The notes below the pieces were generated by a model. The model worked only from the letters and a program-made list of their open reading frames with translations. It was not told where the DNA came from and searched no databases. From contig NZ_RSAA01000020.1 in assembly GCF_003931915.1 (NCBI RefSeq), forward strand, positions 1 to 64,000: a stretch of 64,000 nucleotides of DNA, written 5' to 3'. This document shows positions 35,476 to 44,100 of the stretch, in pieces. Position 1 is the stretch's first letter; every line of letters starts with the position of its first letter. Position numbers and translations under genes: made by a program. This stretch comes from Saccharopolyspora rhizosphaerae (GTDB lineage: Bacteria > Actinomycetota > Actinomycetes > Mycobacteriales > Pseudonocardiaceae).

Positions 35476-36351
35476 ATGACTGATCTGACCGACACGATCG
35501 TCGTCGGCATCGACGGCTCTGAGCAGGCACTCAGCGCGGTGGCCTGGTCCGCAGCGGAAGCGTCCTCGCACGATCTTTCATTGCGGCTGGTGTCCTCGAC
35601 CGAGCCTTACCTCCGCAATTTCTACGGGCCAGAGCTGCCGTACCTGCCCGCAGTGTTCGAAGAGATCGATCAGCTGGCGCGTGCGAACCTGCGCGACGGA
35701 CAGAATCGCGCGAGCACGGTCGACCCCGAAGTACCCGTGCACACCGAGTACCTGCGGGAGCCACCGATCTCGCTGCTGCTCCGGATGTCGAAGACCGCGC
35801 ACATGATCGCCCTAGGTGCTTCGGGACGTGGCGGTTTCAGCGGGATGCTGCTGGGCTCCACGGCCGCCGCCGTCGCCGTGCACGCGTCCAGCCCGGTGGC
35901 TGTCGTGCGTGATCCGAACACTCCGGATGGCCCGGTGGTCGTCGGTGTCGACGGCACCGCGATCAGCATGGCCGCGCTTGCCGTGGCGTTCGACGAAGCC
36001 TCGTGGCGAAAGGTGAGCCTGGTGGCGGTGCACGTCGGTGAGGACCCCTCGATCAGAGAGGTCGGCGTCGGCCGAGCCCACGAGCGACCCGCTGATGTGG
36101 AGCGGATCTTGGCCGAATCCCTCGCAGGTTGGGGTCCACACTATCCCGACGTCGAGGTCGAGCGCGTCGCGGTCGGCGGCCGGCCACCGGGCGTCCTGCT
36201 CGACTGGAGCGACCGCGCGCAGCTCGTCGTGGTGGGAACCCGAGGGAGGGGTGGGTTCCGCGGCATGCTGCTCGGGTCGACCAGCCAGGCGCTTCTGCAC
36301 CACGCCAGATGCCCCGTGCTCGTCGTCCGCGGGCACCCCCGCACCGCGTGA
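35476..36351 (+). CDS. Universal stress protein, tandem USP domains
   Basis: 291-residue tandem USP with IVVGIDGSEQALSAVAWSA and a loop ALGASGRGGFSGMLLGSTA in domain one (S for R after the first Gly), and VVVGVDGTAISMAALAVAF with VVGTRGRGGFRGMLLGSTS in domain two. The long insert after strand two (STEPYLRNFYGPELPYLP) resembles that of the USP at 2335. ATG 36351-side end is followed by a decayed USP C-terminus. Start ATG 35476 is preceded by GTAAGGCGG. Expected cytosolic, two ATP sites. Confidence 0.9.
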   Translation: MTDLTDTIVVGIDGSEQALSAVAWSAAEASSHDLSLRLVSSTEPYLRNFYGPELPYLPAVFEEIDQLARANLRDGQNRASTVDPEVPVHTEYLREPPISLLLRMSKTAHMIALGASGRGGFSGMLLGSTAAAVAVHASSPVAVVRDPNTPDGPVVVGVDGTAISMAALAVAFDEASWRKVSLVAVHVGEDPSIREVGVGRAHERPADVERILAESLAGWGPHYPDVEVERVAVGGRPPGVLLDWSDRAQLVVVGTRGRGGFRGMLLGSTSQALLHHARCPVLVVRGHPRTA

Positions 36352-36439
36352 CGACCCGCGACGCTGTTCGCGCGACTGCGCGAACGCGAATCCCCGCTGG
36401 CCTCGTCGTGTTTGGCCCAGTATCGATGCCGCACGCGAC

Positions 36440-36543
36440 GCTCGGTTCGTCCGACACCGGGCATCGGAGGGTTCGACGGTCGCTGGAACTCCTGCTCCAC
36501 GCCCCCGTGTCCGGTGGTCGTGGTCCACTGGGCGGTGGAGACC
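36440..36543 (+). pseudogene. USP C-terminal domain, second decayed duplicate
   Basis: One plus-strand frame reads PTPGIGGFDGRWNSCS, then PPCPVVVVHW. This has the order and spacing of the end of a tandem USP (RGRGGFDG...LGS...HHAPCPVAVVRS), with the G-S part lost and no start codon. It sits 90 bp after the intact USP, the same arrangement as the remnant after the USP at 13910. The frame then runs into the antisense of the next gene. Confidence 0.45.
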
Positions 36544-37536
36544 TCATCTCTGATTGTCGTTGAAGATCTCTTCGAGCGGACGCCTGCTGCTGCGCGGAAC
36601 GATGCCGGCCGGGTGGCCGAAGCGCATCAGCGCCTGGATCGAATCGGGCTGGTGGCCAGGCTGCGCGAGTCCTTCTCGGACTTCATCGAGTTGCAGGCAT
36701 TGGGTCATCACGGAGGCGCCCAGAGCGCGGTGGGTGGCCTCCAGCCACGCGTTCTGCAATGCGGCACCAGCGTCGAGGTGAGCACGGACCCCATCGTCCG
36801 GAGTGCTCAGCAGCAACACCGATTCCGTTTCGATGCGTGCTGCCAGCCAGGCTTCATCCGGTACGTGGGTCGATCCGCTGACCAACCCCACCGCGCCGAG
36901 CCCCTGCGTGCCCAGCGCTTTCGCGGGCACTCCCCCGGGTCTCGAATCGGTCGGATCATCGATCCAGCTCGCCAGTTCCCGCTGATAGATCTCGTCGGCG
37001 TGTTGGACGCGGGCGGCGTAGGTCAGCAAGCGCGCCAGATGCAGCGCTTCCTCGCTTCCGGTGATCCACCGGGCCCGGAGCGATGGGAGGCACTCCGCCG
37101 CGCTCAGCAGGGCCTCCTCGTCGGGGCCGGAGACCGGGCGTGAGTCGAAGGGCCGACGATGGCTGGCGCGGTGTGCGATCGCCTCGTACCGCTGGAGTTC
37201 GGCTTCACTGGGCAGCAGCCGGGTGCTGCCCGCCACTGAAACAAGCTGCCTCGGGTCCTCCCCGAACGCGAGTTCGGCTCGCCATCCCAGCTTGCGGATA
37301 GCGAGCACGAGGTTGGTCAGCGCAGCGCCGCACGAGATCAAGCGGTCCCTGCCCTCCGGGTCGTACTGAGACGGTGCGATGTCACCTCGTTGGTGCAACT
37401 CGACCACCCGGTCGTGCACCGACAGCGACCACGGTTGCGTGTTGTGCACCGACGGCGCGCGGTTGACAGCGCGAGCGATGGTCGCGACCTCTTCCGGTGA
37501 CCACGGTCCGTCGTCGACGCGTTCGATGTCGTCCAT
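36544..37536 (-). CDS. Acg-type nitroreductase-fold flavoprotein
   Basis: 330-residue member of the Acg subgroup: NRAPSVHNTQPWSLSV, ISCGAALTNLVLAI, HRASHRRPFDSRPV, AGAALQNAWLEATHRAL, and a C-terminal ALMRFGHPAG block. The FMN-contacting Arg/His pair in RRPF and the HNTQPW motif are kept. Start ATG 37536 is preceded by GGACTGAGCGAGCC, a weak site. It is followed on the same strand by nothing immediate and is preceded by the Rv1733c-type gene, also minus strand, 110 bp away, so the two may share a transcript. Probable flavin-binding stress protein; substrate unknown. Confidence 0.85.
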   Translation of the reverse strand: MDDIERVDDGPWSPEEVATIARAVNRAPSVHNTQPWSLSVHDRVVELHQRGDIAPSQYDPEGRDRLISCGAALTNLVLAIRKLGWRAELAFGEDPRQLVSVAGSTRLLPSEAELQRYEAIAHRASHRRPFDSRPVSGPDEEALLSAAECLPSLRARWITGSEEALHLARLLTYAARVQHADEIYQRELASWIDDPTDSRPGGVPAKALGTQGLGAVGLVSGSTHVPDEAWLAARIETESVLLLSTPDDGVRAHLDAGAALQNAWLEATHRALGASVMTQCLQLDEVREGLAQPGHQPDSIQALMRFGHPAGIVPRSSRRPLEEIFNDNQR

Positions 37537-37646
37537 ATGGCTCGCTCAGTCCTTCCGCTGGACGTCTCGCATGACCGTGGCCCCGGGTTACCCGGTCGAA
37601 GGAGCGCCCACCCAATCCACTGTTCGGCAGCGGGTAGGCGGAAGCG

Positions 37647-38255
37647 TCATCCTCGTCCGGGCCCGGTCCAATCGGGCTCGACGTTCACCCATTCCCACTC
37701 CCAGCGACGCCGGGCCCAACCGTCGGCGACCGCGCGAACGGTCTTCATGATCCCCGCGCAGGCGAGGAGGCCCAGCGCGAGCACACCGACCGCAGTGCCC
37801 GTCGCTGACGCGATGCTGGTGACCTCCGTCGGTGGGGTCGGCGCCAGGCGGTCTGCACCGTCAACCCACACCGGCACACGACTTCCCACGTGGCTGCTGG
37901 AGGGCACCTCGGCGCGCTCAGCGCGCGAGCGACCGTCACCACCCGTCCACCCGACATCAGCGTGCACGCTCGCACCTCCGCCGGGTGAGGAACCGACCAT
38001 CTCAGGGGCTGTCAGCACAACGGCATCCACCACGTGCTGACTGCTCGCCATCACAGCCGCCTCGCGTCGTTGCGCAACGTATTCCGCCTTGCCCGAAGAC
38101 AGGGCCAGCAGGGGCACGACGGTCAGCGCCACGACGAGCAGTCCGAGCAACGCCACGGCCACGAGGCGGTCCACCCGACGTCGCACCGGGTTTTGCCGCA
38201 TCCCCAGTGCGTGGACGAGCCAGCTGATGCCCGCAGTCCAATAGCGCTCCTTCAT
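37647..38255 (-). CDS. Rv1733c-family two-helix membrane protein
   Basis: 202-residue protein, the only intact member of this family here. N-terminal cytosolic stretch ending RRRVDRLVAV, membrane helix 1 at about 32-52, an exported loop of about 100 residues with VPVWVDGADRLAPTPP, membrane helix 2 at about 155-175, and a Trp-rich tail EWEWVNVEPDWTGPG. Rv1733c is a DosR-induced T-cell antigen with unknown biochemical role. ATG 38255 has GGAG seven bases upstream; the frame to 38288 is not needed. Two decayed relatives lie at 19368 and 33850. Confidence 0.82.
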   Translation of the reverse strand: MKERYWTAGISWLVHALGMRQNPVRRRVDRLVAVALLGLLVVALTVVPLLALSSGKAEYVAQRREAAVMASSQHVVDAVVLTAPEMVGSSPGGGASVHADVGWTGGDGRSRAERAEVPSSSHVGSRVPVWVDGADRLAPTPPTEVTSIASATGTAVGVLALGLLACAGIMKTVRAVADGWARRRWEWEWVNVEPDWTGPGRG

Positions 38256-38372
38256 GCACCTGCTCCCCCATGACGAACTCCGGGGCACCAGCCATGGTGA
38301 GCATCATCGGACATCAACAACAGGGCATTTCTGCTCTCTCACCCGCGTGATCACGAAAATTCCTGACACGTG

Positions 38373-38387
38373 ATTACTTTCGACCGT
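38373..38387 (+). promoter_or_regulatory. Candidate DosR-like half-box
   Basis: ATTACTTTCGACCGT has the core ACTTTCGACC but lacks the initial GGG. It lies 141 bp upstream of the USP ATG at 38528 and 118 bp from the start of the divergent Rv1733c-type gene. Confidence 0.25.
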
Positions 38388-38527
38388 GCCGTGAAACCGG
38401 GTAAGCCTCACCATCACAGTGGGGCCGCAGTCGGAGCACCCGTAGCGGCCCGCGACCGGCGCGCGAGGATCGAACCGCTGTTCGCCGACGACACGAGCCG
38501 GGCATCCGACACACCCGGGAGGCTGCG

Positions 38528-38968
38528 ATGGACCAACGGCACCAGTACACGATCGTGGTCGGCGTGGACGGCTCGCCCGCGTCGAGGTCAGCCCTGCGCT
38601 GGGCGGCCTGGCACGCCGAACAGCTCGGAGGCACGCTCGCCACGCTCATGGCCTGGGACGTCCCATTGATCTACAACTGGGAGGTTCCCGACAGCGACGA
38701 CATCTCCCGGCGAACCGCCGCAGGCCTGGACCAGATCATCGCCGAAGTCCTCGACCCGGACTCCGACCTCGCGGTGAGCAAGAACGTCGCCAACGGACAC
38801 CCGGCGCGCGCCCTGCTGGACCTCGCCGAGGAGACCGGAGCGGACCTGATCGCGGTCGGCAACCGCGGGCACGGCGGGATCACCGAAGCCCTGCTCGGCT
38901 CGGTCAGCCAGCACGTCGTGCACCACGCGCGCTGCCCGGTGGTCGTGGTCCGCGACAACTCCCGATGA
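38528..38968 (+). CDS. Universal stress protein, single domain
   Basis: 146-residue single USP: YTIVVGVDGSPASRSALRWA, MAWDVPLIYNWEVPDSDD, NVANGHPARALLDLAEE, and ATP loop VGNRGHGGITEALLGSVSQ. It is a close paralogue of the USPs at 26476 and especially 57805. ATG 38528 follows GGGAGG. The stop overlaps the start of the GH65 gene by ATGA, so this USP and the phosphorylase are translationally coupled, a direct physical link of a stress sensor to a sugar enzyme. Confidence 0.92.
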   Translation: MDQRHQYTIVVGVDGSPASRSALRWAAWHAEQLGGTLATLMAWDVPLIYNWEVPDSDDISRRTAAGLDQIIAEVLDPDSDLAVSKNVANGHPARALLDLAEETGADLIAVGNRGHGGITEALLGSVSQHVVHHARCPVVVVRDNSR

Positions 38969-41388
38969 CCGCGGGGCGCCTGAGGTTCGAGGGGTACGAC
39001 CCCGACGACGAAGGACGCCGCGAAGCGTTGTGCACCCTGGGAAACGGGTACTTCGCTACCCGGGGTGCCGCACCCGAATCGGTCGCCGACGATGTGCACT
39101 ACCCCGGAACCTACCTCGCCGGATGCTTCAACCGGCTCACCACCGACGTCGCCGGACACCGGCTCGAGGACGAATCGATCGTCAACGCACCGAACTGGCT
39201 GCCACTGACCTTCCGAATCGACCAGGGGCCCTGGTTCGCACTGGATCACGTCGAAATCTTCGACGCAGAACAGGAACTCGATCTCCAGCGCGGGATCCTG
39301 GTTCGGCGACTCCGTTTCCGCGATCAGCACCAGCGCACCACACGCTTGGTGCAGCACCGCCTGGTGCACCTCGCTCACCCGCACCTCGCCGGACTGCACA
39401 CCTCCCTGCAACCCGAGGACTGGTCGGGAGCCATCACGGTCCGCAGCGGCCTCGACGGTGCCGTGGCCAACACCGGTGTCGCCCGCTACCGCGACCTCGC
39501 CGCGCACCACCTCGTCGACCACCACGTCACCGAAGCGAGTCCTGATCTGGCGGTGCTGGACGTGCTGACGTCCCAGTCGCGCGTGCGCATCGCCGTGGCG
39601 CAACGCAACCGGCTCCTCATCGACGGCACGCCGCACCAGGCACCGACCACCGACCTGGGCGACAAGCGCGTGGACCACGAGTTCACCTGCGAGATCACCC
39701 CGGACGCGCAGGTCCAGGTGGAGAAGATCGTTTCCCTGCACACCTCACGCGACGCCGCGAGCACCGAACCCGTGTCCGAAGCCGTGGACAGCGCTCGCGA
39801 CGCACCCGAATTCGACGAGCTCTGCCGAACTCAGGCCGTGGCCTGGGCGCGGCTGCACCGGTACTTCTCCACCGCCACCTCGCTGAGCGAACCGGCTCGG
39901 CGAACCCTGGCGCTGCACCGGTTCCACCTGCTCCAGACCGTCTCACCCAACAGCACCGACCTCGACGTCGGCCTGCCCGCACGCGGATTGCACGGCGAGG
40001 CCTACTGCGGCCACGTCTTCTGGGACGAGCTTTTCGTGCTACCCGTGCTCGACCTGCGGCTACCACAGCTGTCACGCGCGCTCCTGCGCTACCGGTACCG
40101 GCGCCTCCCCCGCGCACGCGGTGCCGCCCGGCACGCCGGCCTGGACGGAGCCATGTTCCCGTGGCAGAGCGGCAGTAACGGGCGCGAGGAGAGCCAATCC
40201 TGGCACCTCAACCCGCGTTCGGGCCGCTGGCTGCCCGACCACACCCACCTGCAGCGCCACGTCGGCCTCGCCATCGCCCACAGTGCCCGGCACCACCACC
40301 TCGCCACCGGCGACGATGACTACCTCAACGATGAAGGTGCCGAACTGATCTGCGAGATCACCCGGTTCTTCTCATCCCTGGCCACCTATGACCGCAGCAT
40401 CGACCGCTACGTCATCCGCGGCGTCGTCGGCCCGGACGAATACCACACGGCCTACCCCGGCAACGACGCGCCGGGCATCGACAACAACGCCTACACCAAC
40501 GTCATGACCGCCTGGCTGTGCGCGACAGCCACCCAGCTCCTGCGAGAGCTTCCCGACCAGCGACGACGCGAACTCACCGACCAGATCGACCTGCGCCACA
40601 ACGAAATCGACCGGTGGGACCGACTCGCGCACCGCATGTTCGTCCCCTTCCACGACCGCGGAGTGCTCAGCCAGTTCGAGGGCTACCACCAGCTCACCGA
40701 GCTCGACTGGGACGCCTACCGCCGTCGCTACGGCGACATCCAGCGCCTGGATCGCATCCTCGAGGCCGAAGGAGACGACCCCAACCGCTACCAGGTCAGC
40801 AAGCAGGCCGACGTGCTCATGCTGTTCTACCTGCTCTCCGCCGAAGAACTCGACGAAGTCCTCGGCCGCCTCGGCTACCCCATGGTCGACATCCCCGCCA
40901 ACGTCGAGCACTACCTCGCACGCACCAGCCACGGCTCAACGCTCAGCGCCGTCGTGCACGCATGGGTGCTCGCCCGCGGCAACCGGCGCCGGGCTCTGGA
41001 GTTTTTCGAAGACGCGCTGGTCAGCGACCTGCACGACACCCAGCACGGCACCACGGCCGAAGGCATCCACCTGGCCGCCATGACCGGAACGCTCGACCTG
41101 GTACAACGCTGCTTCACCGGGATCGAGATCCGCCCCGACGGCCTGCACCTCAACCCCCAATGGCCGACCGAACTCGGCCCCCTGGAACTGACGGTGCGCT
41201 ACCACGGCCAACCACTGACCATCCGCGTCTCCGGACGCGCGGTCGCCGTGCGAACAGCCCCAGAACCACCAGCGCCGACCGTCACCTGCGTCTGCGGACC
41301 ACACCGCGCCCACCTCAGACCAGGCGAAACCGCCCGCTTCTCGATGGACGCCACCCCCGCGACGGATTCCGCCGGTGAACCGCTGTGA
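38965..41388 (+). CDS. GH65 family glycoside phosphorylase/hydrolase (trehalose/kojibiose-type)
   Basis: 807-residue GH65 protein: N-terminal beta-sandwich (TLGNGYFATRGAAPES at about 26-41), (alpha/alpha)6 barrel with the general acid Glu492 in GVVGPDEYHTAYPG, the phosphate or water-side HGSTLSAVVHAW, and a C-terminal sheet (EGIHLAAMTGTLDLVQ). Family members phosphorolyse or hydrolyse alpha-glucobioses such as trehalose, maltose or kojibiose; specificity cannot be told. In OtsB1-type mycobacterial proteins a GH65 domain is fused to the HAD/trehalose-phosphatase domains encoded here at 23003, so the two are probably partners. ATG 38965 overlaps the USP stop. The barrel length is normal. Confidence 0.88.
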   Translation: MTAGRLRFEGYDPDDEGRREALCTLGNGYFATRGAAPESVADDVHYPGTYLAGCFNRLTTDVAGHRLEDESIVNAPNWLPLTFRIDQGPWFALDHVEIFDAEQELDLQRGILVRRLRFRDQHQRTTRLVQHRLVHLAHPHLAGLHTSLQPEDWSGAITVRSGLDGAVANTGVARYRDLAAHHLVDHHVTEASPDLAVLDVLTSQSRVRIAVAQRNRLLIDGTPHQAPTTDLGDKRVDHEFTCEITPDAQVQVEKIVSLHTSRDAASTEPVSEAVDSARDAPEFDELCRTQAVAWARLHRYFSTATSLSEPARRTLALHRFHLLQTVSPNSTDLDVGLPARGLHGEAYCGHVFWDELFVLPVLDLRLPQLSRALLRYRYRRLPRARGAARHAGLDGAMFPWQSGSNGREESQSWHLNPRSGRWLPDHTHLQRHVGLAIAHSARHHHLATGDDDYLNDEGAELICEITRFFSSLATYDRSIDRYVIRGVVGPDEYHTAYPGNDAPGIDNNAYTNVMTAWLCATATQLLRELPDQRRRELTDQIDLRHNEIDRWDRLAHRMFVPFHDRGVLSQFEGYHQLTELDWDAYRRRYGDIQRLDRILEAEGDDPNRYQVSKQADVLMLFYLLSAEELDEVLGRLGYPMVDIPANVEHYLARTSHGSTLSAVVHAWVLARGNRRRALEFFEDALVSDLHDTQHGTTAEGIHLAAMTGTLDLVQRCFTGIEIRPDGLHLNPQWPTELGPLELTVRYHGQPLTIRVSGRAVAVRTAPEPPAPTVTCVCGPHRAHLRPGETARFSMDATPATDSAGEPL

Positions 41389-41452
41389 TCCGGCCAGCCC
41401 GCCCACACCCGACGGCGCGCGTCCCGCGCCCTGAGACCTCGCGGAGCACGAC

Positions 41453-41914
41453 ATGAACACCCCGTCTCAACGCCCGATCGTGGTCGGGGTCGACGGCTCA
41501 CCCGCTTCTCTGCAGGCGCTGCGCTGGGCGCTCGACCAAGCGAGGCGAACCGAATCCCCCGTCACCGCCGTGATGGCCTGGACGGTGCCCGAGCTCTACG
41601 ACTGGCCCATGCCCACCGCCGCACAACTCGACCTCGCGACGAAGAACTGGCTTCACGACATCGTCCGAGCAGCAGTACCCGAAGACGAACTGCCGCGCAT
41701 CCACCTGCGCACCGCCGGCGGCCATCCCGCTGAGGTGCTCCTCGACCACGCCCGGACAGCCGAGCTGCTCGTCGTCGGCCACCGCGGCACAGGCACGTTC
41801 GCACAAGCCCTCCTCGGCTCCACCGCCCGATACTGCGTCGACCACGCCACCTGCCCCGTCGTCGTCGTGCGCGATCCCCAAACAGGTTCGACGCACTCAA
41901 CTCTCCCGGGGTAG
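41453..41914 (+). CDS. Universal stress protein, single domain
   Basis: 153-residue single USP: IVVGVDGSPASLQALRWAL, MAWTVPELYDWPMPTAAQ, TAGGHPAEVLLDHARTA, and ATP loop VVGHRGTGTFAQALLGSTA. The signature is complete. ATG 41453 is 64 bp after the GH65 stop in the same orientation with a poor ribosome site (GGAGCACGAC), so it may be the third gene of the USP-GH65 unit. Its last bases overlap the end of a decayed nitroreductase on the other strand. Confidence 0.9.
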   Translation: MNTPSQRPIVVGVDGSPASLQALRWALDQARRTESPVTAVMAWTVPELYDWPMPTAAQLDLATKNWLHDIVRAAVPEDELPRIHLRTAGGHPAEVLLDHARTAELLVVGHRGTGTFAQALLGSTARYCVDHATCPVVVVRDPQTGSTHSTLPG

Positions 41915-42010
41915 CACCTCGTCGACCTCCCGGCGGGCACTCTTCCGAGGCTTCTCGTCCGCGGTCGGCCAGCCGACGCGAACAACCAGCTGCGACGCCC
42001 CAAATCTCCG
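41897..42010 (-). pseudogene. Acg-type nitroreductase, C-terminal remnant
   Basis: The minus-strand frame reads GASQLVVRVGWPTADEKP, then ARREVDEVLPRES and a stop. This is the last conserved block of the family: compare PQLALQIGWPV at 8498 and PQLVVRLGWPAARG at 58254, and the closing PRRxxDEVL helix. The rest of the gene (about 290 codons) is absent; upstream sequence in the frame shows no family motif. It overlaps the USP stop by 18 bases. Confidence 0.6.
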
Positions 42011-42187
42011 AGGGCCTCTCCCCGCACCGGTCTCCGCCTGCGGGGAACCTCGAAGGCTTCGCCGACTGAGGCCGTCTTGACCTGAGACCAGTTGCCGACA
42101 ACCGCTGTGCCGGTGGACCAAGTCGGCTCCGAACGCCGTCACGGGCCGAGACTCGTGCCAAGTCCCCACGGCGAGCCACCGACGTTA

Positions 42188-42202
42188 CGGACGTTGGACC
42201 CT
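42188..42202 (+). promoter_or_regulatory. Candidate DosR-type box, best match in the window
   Basis: CGGACGTTGGACCCT matches GGGACTTTNGNCCCT at eleven of thirteen defined positions by eye. It is 71 bp upstream of the GTG start of the nitroreductase at 42273, a gene family controlled by DosR in mycobacteria. Confidence 0.5.
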
Positions 42203-42272
42203 GGCGGTGCAGATCGAGCTCCGCCACGGTCACAACATCCCATCGAACTGCACGCCCGACCAGGAGGTGGCC

Positions 42273-43253
42273 GTGCACAGGATCTCCAACGCACTCGATC
42301 TGACGCCTGCCGAGATCGAGCAGGTCATCAGGCGAGCGGGTTTGGCTCCGTCGCTGCACAACACGCAGCCGTGGCGGTTCCGAATCCTGCCGCAGATGAT
42401 CGAACTGCACTACGACCCGGCACGCCGCCTGCCGGTCGCCGATCCGGCGGGACGCGAGCTCCGCCTGGCCTGCGGCGCCGCGTTGTTCAACCTGCGGCTC
42501 GCGCTTGAAAGCGCCGGAATTCGACCGAACGTGGCCTTGCTCCCGCACTTGGCTGGGCCCACCGCGCTCGCGGAGATACGCAGCGGCGGCCACGCCGCTC
42601 CTCGACCGGAGACGCTACGCCTGCACGCCGCGATTCCTCAGCGGCACAGCCACCGCGCCCCGTTCCGCAACGTACCGGTGCCGACCACGGAGCGAAACGA
42701 CATGCTCCTCGCCGCTCAAGCCGAGCAGTGCTGGCTGCACCTCGTCACACCGGGAGAGCTCGGGACGCTGGAGGGCTTGGTCCACCGGGCGCACCGGGTG
42801 CAGGAGGCCGATTCGCGGTTCCGCGCCGAGCTAGCAGCGTGGACGGGCCGGCCCGGTGATGCGTTGGAAGGAGTGCCCACCTCAGCCGCGGGCCCCCGTC
42901 CGGGGCCGCAAGACCAGTGGGTGCACCGGGACTTCTCGGCCGGGGTGTCACCGCGCCCAGAAGGAGTCGAGTACGAGTCCCACCCGTTGCTGGTCGTGCT
43001 GTGCACGCACCAGGAGAGCCCGTATGCCGAACTACAAGCCGGGCAGGCTGTTCAGAACGTCTGGTTGACGGCGACCGCCCGCGGCCTCGCCGCCTCGATG
43101 ATCTCGGAGGTCATCGAGGTGCGGGACACCCGCGACGAACTACGCCACTTGCTGGGCGGAACGCTGCATCCCCAGGCATTGTTGCGGATCGGCTACGGAG
43201 GCCCCACCGTTCCCGCTCCGCGCCGAGCCATCGACGATCTGATCCTCGAGTAG
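42273..43253 (+). CDS. Acg-type nitroreductase-fold flavoprotein
   Basis: 326-residue Acg-subgroup protein: RRAGLAPSLHNTQPWRF, LACGAALFNLRLAL, PQRHSHRAPFRNV (HRAPF in place of RRPF), AGQAVQNVWLTATARGL and PQALLRIGYGG near the C-terminus. The start is GTG at 42273, which has AGGAGG five bases upstream; the extension to 42207 lacks one. Best DosR-like box of the window lies 71 bp upstream. It replaces, in position, a decayed relative on the opposite strand. Last gene of the stress island before the tRNA. Confidence 0.87.
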   Translation: MHRISNALDLTPAEIEQVIRRAGLAPSLHNTQPWRFRILPQMIELHYDPARRLPVADPAGRELRLACGAALFNLRLALESAGIRPNVALLPHLAGPTALAEIRSGGHAAPRPETLRLHAAIPQRHSHRAPFRNVPVPTTERNDMLLAAQAEQCWLHLVTPGELGTLEGLVHRAHRVQEADSRFRAELAAWTGRPGDALEGVPTSAAGPRPGPQDQWVHRDFSAGVSPRPEGVEYESHPLLVVLCTHQESPYAELQAGQAVQNVWLTATARGLAASMISEVIEVRDTRDELRHLLGGTLHPQALLRIGYGGPTVPAPRRAIDDLILE

Positions 43254-43699
43254 GAACAACCACCTGACTCTGCCGACGCATTCGCATCACAGGCGACAAG
43301 ACGAATTGCGGGAACCGTCAGTCAACACAGCAGTACTCAGCACTTCGCCCCTCGTCACACAACCGACCCGCACCGTGTCCCGTCGAATTCCTCGCGCCGC
43401 GACCGGTAACTAACCGTGTCGTGCAGACACCAAGATCACCTCGTGACCACAAACCGCCGGCAACACGCATCAGACGTGTCGAATACCCAGCAACCGTCAC
43501 CGAACGGAAGCAAGGCCGTTGGCAGCACTCCGACACAGTTGGCGACCGTTGACGAACCTTGAAAGATCACTACATAGGGTGACCAGGCAACGCCACCCCA
43601 TTTGCATGATCAGTCAAAGTAGGAGCCAGCTCGCTCCAGTTTCGCTCCAGATCGGCCGAAACGATCTTGCGAAACTGATCAATGCAAGATTCACACCCG
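43254..43699. other. Gene-free stretch 3' of the tRNA-Pro gene
   Basis: About 450 bp with lower GC than its surroundings. It contains short repeats such as cgctccag twice near 43633 and 43646 and gatcagtcaa/gatcaatgcaa near 43608 and 43678, but no convincing open frame; a 66-codon stretch at 43519 has no ribosome site and uses codons atypical for the window. It separates the stress island from the tRNA gene. Confidence 0.5.
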
Positions 43700-43748
43700 A
43701 ACACAAAATAGCCCGCTGACCTGCACTTACGTGCATAGCCAGCGGGCT
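43700..43748 (-). terminator. Rho-independent terminator of the tRNA-Pro gene
   Basis: Read on the minus strand: AGCCCGCTG (43748-43740), an inner hairpin TGCAC-GTAA-GTGCA, CAGCGGGCT (43718-43710), then ATTTTGTGTT. Nine-base outer stem plus five-base inner stem followed by a T-rich tract. It starts 11 bases after the 3' end of the tRNA. Confidence 0.75.
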
Positions 43749-43758
43749 GTTTCGGCCG

Positions 43759-43832
<74 letters not shown>

Positions 43833-44100
43833 GCCACCCCGTGGGGTGTGCCCCTAGCTTACCCCACGGTTCCAGCGGCGATCATGACCCCCTCCTCAAG
43901 CGCGTCGCCGCACTTCAGGCGGCATGTTCCCGAGCGCGCCGTGATCATGTTCGAACAGCTCCGCGCAGGGCCGCGTCGGGGGTGCCCTTCCGGACGAGCG
44001 CGATCAACGCGAGCGTGAGCCGATCGCGCAGGGCGGGAGCACCCAGCACCTGAACCGGCGCGGACCGCAACGTCCGGGGATCTTGGTCGTTGAGATCGGC

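Noticed and set aside
43519-43719. 66-codon plus-strand frame near the tRNA
   Set aside because: No ribosome site, unusual codons for this genome, and it runs into the tRNA terminator.
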